Assembly (NCBI GenBank): GCA_944326825.1
Contig: CALVFL010000034.1
Location: 1-45,664, forward strand
Direction: 5' to 3'
Source: an uncultured Erysipelotrichaceae bacterium
Lineage (GTDB): Bacteria > Bacillota_I > Bacilli_A > Erysipelotrichales > Erysipelotrichaceae
Length of the DNA stretch: 45,664 bases
Positions 34,073 to 41,295 of this stretch are shown here, in pieces (positions within the stretch are counted from its first letter, which is position 1; each line of letters begins with the position of its first letter). The position numbers and the translations under genes are program-made. The notes under the pieces are model-generated. The model was not told where the DNA came from. It saw only the letters and a program-made list of their open reading frames with translations, and ran no database searches.

Positions 34073-34288
34073 AAAAAACCGCAACTATTAAGGAACGAAA
34101 TAGTCGCGGTACCATCCTTATTCACTTATAAAAGTGCACTTGCTTAGCTGTAACGGGCTGACCCGAGAAGTATTAGTTCTGCCAAAGAAAGTGAATTCAT
34201 TAAATTCCTTCAAGATCCCTTGCACCAAACGGATCCTCGCTTTTGATCTCCTTTAATTACTGGTCTTTCTTATAAAGCTTACCTACTA
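34073..34288 (-). promoter_or_regulatory. T-box riboswitch controlling pheST
   Basis: The conserved T-box TGGTACCGCG lies at 34114-34105 on the minus strand, in the typical AAGGATGGTACCGCG context. The terminator stem (34099-34109 with 34079-34089) is followed by six T residues (34078-34073); it competes with the antiterminator that uncharged tRNA stabilises through the T-box. Stem I follows the start. The TTC in GAATTCAC (34195-34193) is a plausible specifier codon for phenylalanine. When tRNA-Phe is uncharged, pheST would be read through. Confidence 0.93.
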
Positions 34289-34318
34289 ATTATAGTATGT
34301 TCCAAGCAAGATTGGCAA
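34289..34318 (-). promoter_or_regulatory. Promoter of the pheST T-box operon
   Basis: TTGCCA (34318-34313), an 18-nt spacer and TATAAT (34294-34289) on the minus strand. The predicted start is near 34282, giving a leader of about 225 nt that contains the T-box. Confidence 0.8.
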
Positions 34319-34332
34319 GGGGTTAGATCTTT

Positions 34333-36318
34333 TTAGTTTCTTTGCGTGACGATCTTATAGTAGGTATGTGAAGTGATGAAATAGATCAGACAATAGATCA
34401 AAGCGAAAACGATCGTCGAGATGATAAAGGTATAGACAAACATCGCCTGACCGCTTGAACTAAGGGACACGATGACAAGATCGATCAAATGATAAGCAGC
34501 GATAAGATGAATGACTGCCAGCAAAAGCGGGGCAAAAAAGACCATTAAGATCTGGGAATTGATCGTCTTATGGATTTCTTTGTCGCTAAGACCGACTTTA
34601 TGCATGATCTTAAAACGATCGGCATCTTCATAGCCTTCGCTGATCTGCTTATAATAGATGATCAAGACGATCGCCATCATAAAGACGATGCCTAAAAATG
34701 AACCCAAGAATAAGAAACCGCTGTAAAAGCCGATCAGATCATCATAGGCTTTCGATCTTAACTCATAGCCGATGCCAAGATCTTTAAACTCGTAAGAGAG
34801 ATCTTCGATAGCTTTTGCAAAAGCCTCTTGGTAATGACCTTCCTCTGTTTCATCGACATCAAGACCATAATAGGTTTCAATGCGGGATGAATTAAGCCCG
34901 TAAGCTCTTTTTTGAACATCGAATAGTTTTTCAAAACCTTCATCATCAGCGATGACTGTAAGCTGGGCAGTAACGACATTGACAGTTGAGGGGATCTGAT
35001 CGATCATGCCTTCTTTGATCTCTTTGACATCAGCACTGTAATCAGCGATCACAAGTTTATCTGAATCAAATCCGACATTATTGTCATAGACAAGCACTTC
35101 GCCTTCGGCAAGTTTATAGTCAGTATTCAAAAGTTCATTGTAGTTATCTAAAGTGAGCGCTTGAATGACTAAGGGATCACTAGCGTAATAATCATCATCC
35201 ATGATGATGGTATCACCCTCTCTTCGGACCACGAAATCAAGATAATCAACACAATAATAATCCTTTAAAGGGATATCATATTCATCAAATGTCGCCAGCA
35301 TCTCTTTATCAAAGACACTTGTATCATAGCCATAGTGGATCGAAAGAGAATATTCGTTAGGATAAAGATGTTTTAAAGTATCGTTTATCGAAAACCACAG
35401 CGAAGTAGTTGAAGATACCATCACCAGAATCATCGTCGATAAGATGCAGATGCTGGCTAGACCCACAGCATTCTTTTTCATCCGGTAGAAAAGATTGGAG
35501 ATGGTAATAAAGTGGTTGGTCTTGTAATAAAAGCGTTTGTTGTTTTTAAGAAGTTTCAAAAAAGCGATCGATCCGCTTACAAAGAGCAGATAAGTACCAA
35601 TGATGACTAAAAAGACAGCCGGGAAAAAGAACATGATCGCTTCAGGCACGTTGCTGACCTTTTGGGCAATATAGTAGCCTGCCGCCAGTGTAACTAAGCC
35701 TAAAACAGCAGCGAGCCATTTAGCTTTCGGTTCCTTTTCGCCAACGCTTTTTTCTTTAAGCAGTTCTAAAGGCTTGCTTTTGTGGATCGCTAAAGCACTA
35801 TAGATAAAAAGCAAGGTATAAATAAAAAGGAAGACTATAAAGGTAAAAGTAACGGCATCAAAAGAGAACAATTCGCCAAACGGCAGATCATCGCCGACAA
35901 GATTGGTCAGAGTCAAAAAGGCGATCTTTTCAAAAATGAAACCCAGGACTAGACCGATAAATAAAGATGTAAGAAAACAGATCAGATTTTCATAAAAGAC
36001 GATCTTGATGATATGTTTTTTCTCAAGGCCCAAAACATTGTAAAGACCTAGTTCACTGCGTCTTCTTTTGATCGCAAAACTGTTGGTGTAAAAGAGAAAT
36101 ATCACCGAAAACAAGACGATCACATAACGGCCGATTTCTAAAAACGGCAGGATATAATTGCCATGATAAGAATTTAAAAGGCTTTCGTTGGCTGATAAAG
36201 AAGCCACGATATACATCATGCCGATGATTCCGGCATTAGATAAGATGAAAGGAAAATAGATCTGATGGTTCTTGCGCAGATTATCAAAGGCAAACTTCAC
36301 ACAAAAAGATGTTTTCAT
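34333..36318 (-). CDS. BceB-type ABC permease (peptide sensing and detoxification)
   Basis: This 661-aa permease has ten predicted helices with one large extracellular domain (about 310-525) between helices 7 and 8, the hallmark of BceB-type permeases. These confer resistance to bacitracin or other cell-wall peptides and also act as sensors for the paired histidine kinase. The N-terminus (FDNLRKNHQIYFPFILSN) and the C-terminal FtsX-like helices fit. The antibiotic specificity cannot be read. The start codon lies 1 nt after the ATPase stop, with SD AAAGGAG inside the last ATPase codons. Confidence 0.9.
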   Translation of the reverse strand: MKTSFCVKFAFDNLRKNHQIYFPFILSNAGIIGMMYIVASLSANESLLNSYHGNYILPFLEIGRYVIVLFSVIFLFYTNSFAIKRRRSELGLYNVLGLEKKHIIKIVFYENLICFLTSLFIGLVLGFIFEKIAFLTLTNLVGDDLPFGELFSFDAVTFTFIVFLFIYTLLFIYSALAIHKSKPLELLKEKSVGEKEPKAKWLAAVLGLVTLAAGYYIAQKVSNVPEAIMFFFPAVFLVIIGTYLLFVSGSIAFLKLLKNNKRFYYKTNHFITISNLFYRMKKNAVGLASICILSTMILVMVSSTTSLWFSINDTLKHLYPNEYSLSIHYGYDTSVFDKEMLATFDEYDIPLKDYYCVDYLDFVVRREGDTIIMDDDYYASDPLVIQALTLDNYNELLNTDYKLAEGEVLVYDNNVGFDSDKLVIADYSADVKEIKEGMIDQIPSTVNVVTAQLTVIADDEGFEKLFDVQKRAYGLNSSRIETYYGLDVDETEEGHYQEAFAKAIEDLSYEFKDLGIGYELRSKAYDDLIGFYSGFLFLGSFLGIVFMMAIVLIIYYKQISEGYEDADRFKIMHKVGLSDKEIHKTINSQILMVFFAPLLLAVIHLIAAYHLIDLVIVSLSSSGQAMFVYTFIISTIVFALIYCLIYFITSHTYYKIVTQRN

Positions 36319-36319
36319 A

Positions 36320-37078
36320 CTAGTCAGCTCCTTTGGTAAGCATCGTCAAAGTATCCGAGATCTTGGCAAACATCTTTTCATTGGAATCATCCGCTTTATA
36401 GATCTGATGAAAGATCTTGCCGTCTTTGATAAACAATACTCTTGAAGCATAGGAAGCAGCCTTGGTAGAGTGAGTGACCATCAGGATCGTTTGATTGTTC
36501 TTGTTGATGAGATCAAAGACATTCAAAAGTTCATCGCTTGACTTTGAATCAAGAGCGCCTGTCGGCTCATCGGCTAAAATGATCCTTGGATGATTTATCA
36601 AAGCTCTGGCTACGGCTACCCTTTGTCTTTGTCCGCCCGAGATCTCAAAGGGGTACTTGTGAAGCAAGGAAGTGATGCCAAGTTCAGCAGCTACTTTTTT
36701 AAGTCTTTTCTCCATCTCTTCGATACTCTTTTGGCTTAGCACCAAAGGCAAAAGGATATTGTCACGGTTAGAAAAGGTATCGAGCAGATTGAATTCCTGA
36801 AAGACAAATCCTAAATGATCTCTTCTGAATTCCGTCAGCTCTTTTTCTTTGATCTTGCTGATGTCATGTGAATCTAGTAAGACTTTGCCCGATGTAGCCG
36901 TATCAATGCCGGAAAGAATGTTTAAAAGCGTCGTCTTGCCGCTGCCGCTTTCACCCATGATCGCTACGAACTCACCCTCTTCAATGGTAAAGTTGATGCC
37001 GTTTAAAGCACTGGTAGTGTTTTGAGAAAAACGGCTGGTATATACTTTTTTCAAATCATTAACTTCTAATATCTTCAT
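36320..37078 (-). CDS. BceA-type ABC transporter ATP-binding protein
   Basis: This 252-aa ATPase has Walker A GESGSGKTT, Q-loop FQEFNLLDTFSNRDNI, signature ISGGQRQRVAVA, Walker B RIILADEPTGALD and the switch histidine MVTHS. It energises the BceB-type permease. The preceding 97-bp gap from the histidine kinase contains a hairpin with the motif TTACA-N4-TGTAA, so this is the response-regulated promoter. Normal length. Confidence 0.94.
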   Translation of the reverse strand: MKILEVNDLKKVYTSRFSQNTTSALNGINFTIEEGEFVAIMGESGSGKTTLLNILSGIDTATSGKVLLDSHDISKIKEKELTEFRRDHLGFVFQEFNLLDTFSNRDNILLPLVLSQKSIEEMEKRLKKVAAELGITSLLHKYPFEISGGQRQRVAVARALINHPRIILADEPTGALDSKSSDELLNVFDLINKNNQTILMVTHSTKAASYASRVLFIKDGKIFHQIYKADDSNEKMFAKISDTLTMLTKGAD

Positions 37079-37152
37079 ACTTTTTTCTCCTTACACTAAC
37101 ATCCTAACAAAACCCTCTTTGTCTAACCATCGATTAGGATTACAATTTCAAA

Positions 37153-37180
37153 AGTAACCTTACACTTTTGTAAGGTTACT
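37153..37180 (-). promoter_or_regulatory. BceR-type operator within a hairpin at the kinase stop codon
   Basis: An 11-bp inverted repeat (AGTAACCTTAC at 37153-37163; GTAAGGTTACT at 37170-37180) contains TTACA-N4-TGTAA at 37160-37173. That equals the TNACA-N4-TGTAA consensus described for BceR-like response regulators. It lies 82 nt upstream of the bceA-type ATG and overlaps the kinase stop codon (TAA, 37178-37176). A weak T run follows on the minus strand, so the same repeat may also act as a partial terminator between the sensor and transporter genes. Confidence 0.65.
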
Positions 37181-38147
37181 CAATAATCGTCTTTTTATCG
37201 CTGATATCGATATAAACTTTAGTCATTTTTCCATATTCCGACTCAATAAAGATATCACTGCCAAGCTCTTTTAAGATCTTCTTGGCTAGATATAGACCGA
37301 TGCCGGAAGCTCTTTTATCTTTCCGGCCCTGATGACCGCTGAAGCCTTTTTCAAATACCCGGGGCAGATCTTCTTTCATGATGCCGATGCCGCTGTCTTC
37401 TACCACAAGATAATGATCTTTTTTATAGATTTTAATGCCGCCGGTTTTAGTATATTTCAAAGCGTTGGATACGACCTGCGACAAGACGAAAGCGAACCAT
37501 TTTTCATCACTCACAAAAATATGATCGATCTTTTGATAATCGACAGCTAACTTTTTGCTTATGAAAATCACAGCATATTCTTTGATGACTTCTTTGATCA
37601 CTTTATCTAAGTCGATCTTTTCAAAGACGAAATCAGTACTCTCGGAATTGATCCTTAAATAACCTAAGACCATATTGACATACTGTTCGATCTTGATCAG
37701 CTCGCTTTTAAGTTCGATATCGCCTCTCTCATCAGCCAAAAGTGCCATGGCAGCGATCGGAGTCTTGATCTGATGGACCCAAAGAGTATAATAATCGATC
37801 ATATCTTTCTCTTTTCTTTCAAAAAGAGCGTCCTTATCTTTTAAGATCTTCTCAAGTCGATCAATGATCTTTTGATATTCTTTGTCATATCTTTCTTTAA
37901 AATGCGTCATCTGACCATAGGGGATATTGTCATAATAGACAGCCAGTTCTCTTCTTTTATAAAGATACTTATAAAGGTCATAGCTTAGAAAAGCTAAAAT
38001 AATGATCAAAAGAGAAATATCGATATAGGCTACGATCTCAAAGACTCTAAGATACAAAAGTAAAATACCGTTTATGAATAAAACGACCGTAAAGATGAGC
38101 AGCAGATATAATAAACGGTCTTTGAGATAATCTTTAAAATATTTCAT
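37176..38147 (-). CDS. BceS-type intramembrane-sensing histidine kinase
   Basis: This 323-aa kinase has two N-terminal membrane helices (about 13-33 and 41-57) with almost no loop between them, the mark of intramembrane-sensing BceS-like kinases that detect their transporter rather than a ligand. The phosphorylated His125 lies in LWVHQIKTPIAAM. ATP-binding boxes follow: N-box VVSNALKYT, G1 VEDSGIGI, G2 RASGIGLYLAK. It overlaps the response regulator stop by 1 bp (TGATG). Confidence 0.92.
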   Translation of the reverse strand: MKYFKDYLKDRLLYLLLIFTVVLFINGILLLYLRVFEIVAYIDISLLIIILAFLSYDLYKYLYKRRELAVYYDNIPYGQMTHFKERYDKEYQKIIDRLEKILKDKDALFERKEKDMIDYYTLWVHQIKTPIAAMALLADERGDIELKSELIKIEQYVNMVLGYLRINSESTDFVFEKIDLDKVIKEVIKEYAVIFISKKLAVDYQKIDHIFVSDEKWFAFVLSQVVSNALKYTKTGGIKIYKKDHYLVVEDSGIGIMKEDLPRVFEKGFSGHQGRKDKRASGIGLYLAKKILKELGSDIFIESEYGKMTKVYIDISDKKTIIE

Positions 38148-38821
38148 CAGTCTATGATATAGCCTTGTCCTTTCTTGGTCTTGATGACATCATAAGCTTT
38201 GATGCTTTCGAGTTTTTTGCGGATCCTTGTCATATTGACGCTCAAGGTGTTGTCATCGACATAGTAATCGCTCTCCCACAGCTTTTGCATCAGCTGTTCT
38301 CTTGAAACGATGCGCCCGTGATTATCAAATAAGACGATCATGATCTTGAGTTCATTCTTAGTAAGTTCGACCTTTTGATCATTGTAGTATAAAAGCGAAG
38401 CGCCGACATCTAAGATCAGACCTTTGTATTCCTTCAGATCGCTGTTTACTTTATAGTCATACGATCTTCTAAGCAAGGCTAAGATCTTAGCGATCAGGAC
38501 ATCAACATTAAACGGTTTTACCACAAAGTCATCTGCTCCCATATTCATAGCCATGACGATGTTGAGATTATCACTCATCGAAGAGATGAAGATGATCGGC
38601 ACTTTTGAGATCTTGCGGATGTCTTCGCACCACTTGTAGCCGTTATAGTAAGGCAAAGAAATATCGATAAGCACCAAAGCAGGATCGCAAGCGATAAATT
38701 CTTCGATAATATTTTTAAAATCGTCAGCGATGATCCCTTCAAGATCCCAGTTGCCAAGCTGTCTTTTTAAAGTCGAGGCGATGACTTCATCATCCTCGAT
38801 GATCATAACTTTGTATTTCAT
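38147..38821 (-). CDS. BceR-type response regulator (OmpR family)
   Basis: This 224-aa regulator has a receiver domain (1-120) with acidic pair Glu9/Asp10, phosphoacceptor Asp53 in LVLIDISLP, a Ser/Thr-type switch position, and Lys in VVKPFN. The C-terminal winged helix (about 130-224) of OmpR type contains LTKNELKIMIVL and the VNMTRIRKKLE recognition segment. It should bind the TTACA-N4-TGTAA site upstream of the ATPase gene. It overlaps the flavoprotein gene's stop by 4 bp, so that unrelated gene is transcribed with it. Confidence 0.93.
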   Translation of the reverse strand: MKYKVMIIEDDEVIASTLKRQLGNWDLEGIIADDFKNIIEEFIACDPALVLIDISLPYYNGYKWCEDIRKISKVPIIFISSMSDNLNIVMAMNMGADDFVVKPFNVDVLIAKILALLRRSYDYKVNSDLKEYKGLILDVGASLLYYNDQKVELTKNELKIMIVLFDNHGRIVSREQLMQKLWESDYYVDDNTLSVNMTRIRKKLESIKAYDVIKTKKGQGYIID

Positions 38822-40203
38822 CGCTTATTCATTATATCAGCTACGATCAGTCCGTTGGCAGCCGCCTGCGAGAGCGATCTTGTAAAACCGGCTCCATCCC
38901 CTAAAGCGTAGATCTCATCAGTACCTTCGATCATAAAATCATGGCAAGATGGTCTTGAACTGTAGTATTTACACTCTACACCATATAAAAGCGTATCGTA
39001 ATTGGCTGTGCCAGGAGCCACTTTATCTAAGGCATCCAAGGTTTCAATGATATTGTCGAGCTGTCTTTTGGGCATACAAAGCGATAAGTCGCCAGGTACA
39101 GCATTTAAAGTCGGCCGGGTACTCGAAGCCGCCAGTCTTTTAGTATCCGTTCTTTTGCCCGCTTTAAGATCGCCTAATCTTTGAACGATAACACTGCCGC
39201 CGCTGATCTGATTGGCCATGTGAGCTACACTGCGGGCATATTCGATCGGTTCATCAAATGGTTCGGTAAAATTGGTTGTCGAAAGCAAGGCAAAGTTGGA
39301 ATTTTGCGATTTGCGTTCTTCTTCTTTATAAGCGTGGCCGTTGACGGTTAAAACACCATGGGTATTCTCGGTAACGACATAGCCCCTCTCATTAAAACAG
39401 AACATCCTGACCTGATCATGATACTGTTTGGTAAAGTATTTGATCTTCGGTTCATAGATTTTTTTGGAAAAATGAGCCCAGACTTGCCAAGGCAATTCGA
39501 CTCTTACCCCGATATCGACCTGATTGTTTTTTAAAGGGACGCCGTTTTTCTCACACCACTCCTTAAAACTGCGTGAACCGGCTCTGCCTAAGGCAAAGGC
39601 AATCTTTCTTCCTGATGTTTCATAAGTCTTTTGATCATGAATGAAAGTGATCTTATGGCTTTGTTTATCTACATCAATGACATTGCATAATGTTTCGATC
39701 TGAATCTTGTCTTTAAGATCTTCAATCAGATTGACCATCGTCTTAAAGTTGGCATCTGTCCCTAAATGTTTTACTCTGGCCTGCTGCATGTGCAGATCAT
39801 GGCGTAAACACATCGTCTTTAATTCATCATCCGGTTCATAGACGTCTTTGCAGGCTCCAAAACCAACTAAGATATCATCGGCTTCTTTGATATATTTTAA
39901 GACGAGATCATGTTCTAAAAGATCAGGCAGCCAGCCGCCGTATTCTAAAGAGATGATGTATTTGCCATCACTGAAGGCTCCAGCGCCAGCCAGACCTTCC
40001 ATGATCGCACAGGGGTCACATTTAACACAGCTTCTGCTTTTACCCATGACGATCGGACACTTGCGCTCTTTAATATCCCTACCCTTCTCCAAAAGAAGTA
40101 TCTTTAAAGACGGATCATTTTGATATAAACGGTAAGCACACATCAGTCCGCCGATCCCGCCGCCGATGATGACTGCATCGTATTCCTTTTCGATCTTAAA
40201 CAT
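38818..40203 (-). CDS. FAD-dependent dehydrogenase, COG2509-like
   Basis: This 461-aa flavoprotein has the N-terminal dinucleotide-binding motif VIIGGGIGGLMCA, then a cysteine-containing segment CPIVMGKSRSCVKCDPC, GLAGAGAFSDGK, and the C-terminal FAD motif YALGDGAGFTRSLSQAAANG. It matches the uncharacterised FAD-dependent dehydrogenases common in Firmicutes; substrate unknown. I start it at the ATG giving MFKIEKEY, with SD AAGGAG 10 nt upstream. The longer frame would run 20 bp into the CBS gene. Confidence 0.85.
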   Translation of the reverse strand: MFKIEKEYDAVIIGGGIGGLMCAYRLYQNDPSLKILLLEKGRDIKERKCPIVMGKSRSCVKCDPCAIMEGLAGAGAFSDGKYIISLEYGGWLPDLLEHDLVLKYIKEADDILVGFGACKDVYEPDDELKTMCLRHDLHMQQARVKHLGTDANFKTMVNLIEDLKDKIQIETLCNVIDVDKQSHKITFIHDQKTYETSGRKIAFALGRAGSRSFKEWCEKNGVPLKNNQVDIGVRVELPWQVWAHFSKKIYEPKIKYFTKQYHDQVRMFCFNERGYVVTENTHGVLTVNGHAYKEEERKSQNSNFALLSTTNFTEPFDEPIEYARSVAHMANQISGGSVIVQRLGDLKAGKRTDTKRLAASSTRPTLNAVPGDLSLCMPKRQLDNIIETLDALDKVAPGTANYDTLLYGVECKYYSSRPSCHDFMIEGTDEIYALGDGAGFTRSLSQAAANGLIVADIMNKR

Positions 40204-40204
40204 A

Positions 40205-40633
40205 TCAAACTTTCTCCTTTGCATCTAATTTTTGGCATTCATTATAGAAATAATCGATGACGCTTCTTCTGGTGATGATGCCCATAAAGATGTTGCGGTC
40301 ATCAACGACCGGCACAAAATTCTGAGCCAGGATCAAATGGACCAGATCGTCGATCTGAGCGTCGATCCTCACTGGCGGATATTTTGTCGTATCAACGATA
40401 TTCATAAGATCAATATCTTCTAAATCTTTAATATTGAAATAATTGTGATCGATGATCTCCCATAGGAAATCACCTTCCGACGCTGTTCCTAAATAGGTGC
40501 CGTCTTTTTTAGAAACGACCGGAATAGCCGTATATCCAGTCACTCTGATCTTCTCTAGACCCTGTCTTACACTATATGAATCATATAAAAAGTCCAAACG
40601 ATTTTTAGGTATCAAAAAAAATAAAATATTCAA
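40205..40633 (-). CDS. CBS-domain protein
   Basis: This 142-aa protein carries a tandem CBS pair (about 15-70 and 80-135), with typical segments VVSKKDGTYLGTASEGDFLW and VVDDRNIFMGIITRRSVIDYF. Such pairs bind adenosine nucleotides. The N-terminus MNILFFLIPKN matches small stand-alone CBS proteins of Bacillota, supporting the TTG start at 40633, 7 nt after SD GAGGTG. It is co-transcribed with the flavoprotein; what it regulates is unknown. Confidence 0.85.
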   Translation of the reverse strand: MNILFFLIPKNRLDFLYDSYSVRQGLEKIRVTGYTAIPVVSKKDGTYLGTASEGDFLWEIIDHNYFNIKDLEDIDLMNIVDTTKYPPVRIDAQIDDLVHLILAQNFVPVVDDRNIFMGIITRRSVIDYFYNECQKLDAKEKV

Positions 40634-40649
40634 AAAATTTCACCTCAGT

Positions 40650-40655
40650 ATTATA
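40650..40655 (-). promoter_or_regulatory. -10 box of the CBS-flavoprotein-BceRS operon
   Basis: TATAAT on the minus strand, 16 nt upstream of the TTG start, with the SD GAGGTG in between. No clear -35. Confidence 0.5.
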
Positions 40656-40784
40656 ATAACATTTAAGATTTTTTAAATAAACCATTCTCTTTGGATTACT
40701 ACATTTATCGCTATACTTAACAATAACTATAATTATGTCAATAGATAAAATAATAAAAAATTTTCATATTTCAGTTATATTTCA

Positions 40785-40813
40785 TTGTAAAAATAGTTTT
40801 ATAAGCATAAAAT
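40785..40813 (+). promoter_or_regulatory. Promoter of the BlaI-type repressor gene
   Basis: TTGTAA (40785-40790), a 17-nt spacer and TAAAAT (40808-40813) precede the ATG at 40842, with a good SD (AGGAGG, 40826-40831). Confidence 0.55.
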
Positions 40814-40841
40814 ATTCGTATGAAGAGGAGGATTTAAACTA

Positions 40842-41222
40842 ATGAAAAAGATCTCACGGTCAGAATACATTATTATGGATGAGCTTTGGAAGGATCCGAC
40901 TCCCCGAAACCGGCATGATATAGCTTTGATGATCTCACAACTTGACAATCACGAGCCATGGGGCTTGCCGACCATTTCCACTTTCATTTCCCGTTTGTGC
41001 GCTAAAGGGGTCTTAACTTACAAAAAGATCGATCGGATGTATTGTTACTACCCGAAAGTAAGCCGCAAAGATTACGAACAGAATATCATCAATCAGCATT
41101 TGAAAGATGATTACGAGATCGATTTTGAAGACCTGATCTTAAAATATACGGGCAATGTCAATCATCCGGAATTAAAAGAAGAGATTCGCAGTTTCTTAGA
41201 AAGCATCGCTTCCAACAATTAA
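40842..41222 (+). CDS. BlaI/MecI-family transcriptional repressor
   Basis: This 126-aa protein has the winged-helix fold of BlaI/MecI repressors: ISRSEYIIMDELWKD, then TISTFISRLCAKGVLTYKKIDRMYCYYP, the typical recognition helix and wing. A C-terminal dimerisation helix region (about 75-126) follows. BlaI-type repressors are usually cleaved by a partner BlaR1/MecR1 protease; none lies in this window. It is alone on the plus strand between two minus-strand operons, so its target is unknown. No TACA-N4-TGTA operator is obvious in front of it. Confidence 0.82.
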   Translation: MKKISRSEYIIMDELWKDPTPRNRHDIALMISQLDNHEPWGLPTISTFISRLCAKGVLTYKKIDRMYCYYPKVSRKDYEQNIINQHLKDDYEIDFEDLILKYTGNVNHPELKEEIRSFLESIASNN

Positions 41223-41257
41223 AAGGGCACGGTCATAATTAACCATACCGCATACTT

Positions 41258-41288
41258 AAAAAGGATATGAGCAATTCATATCCTTTTT
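41258..41288. terminator. Bidirectional terminator between the BlaI-type gene and nrdD
   Basis: Thirteen-nt perfect arms AAAAAGGATATGA (41258-41270) and TCATATCCTTTTT (41276-41288) with a 5-nt loop serve both convergent genes. Confidence 0.9.
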
Positions 41289-41295
41289 ATATCGT

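Noticed and set aside
34059..34115. Longer pheS start upstream of 34058
   Set aside because: The extra codons lie in the T-box terminator; the ATG at 34058 has an ideal SD and the normal PheS N-terminus.
40204..40224. Longer start for the flavoprotein
   Set aside because: It would overlap the CBS gene; the ATG at 40203 has a well-spaced SD and leads directly into the FAD-binding strand.
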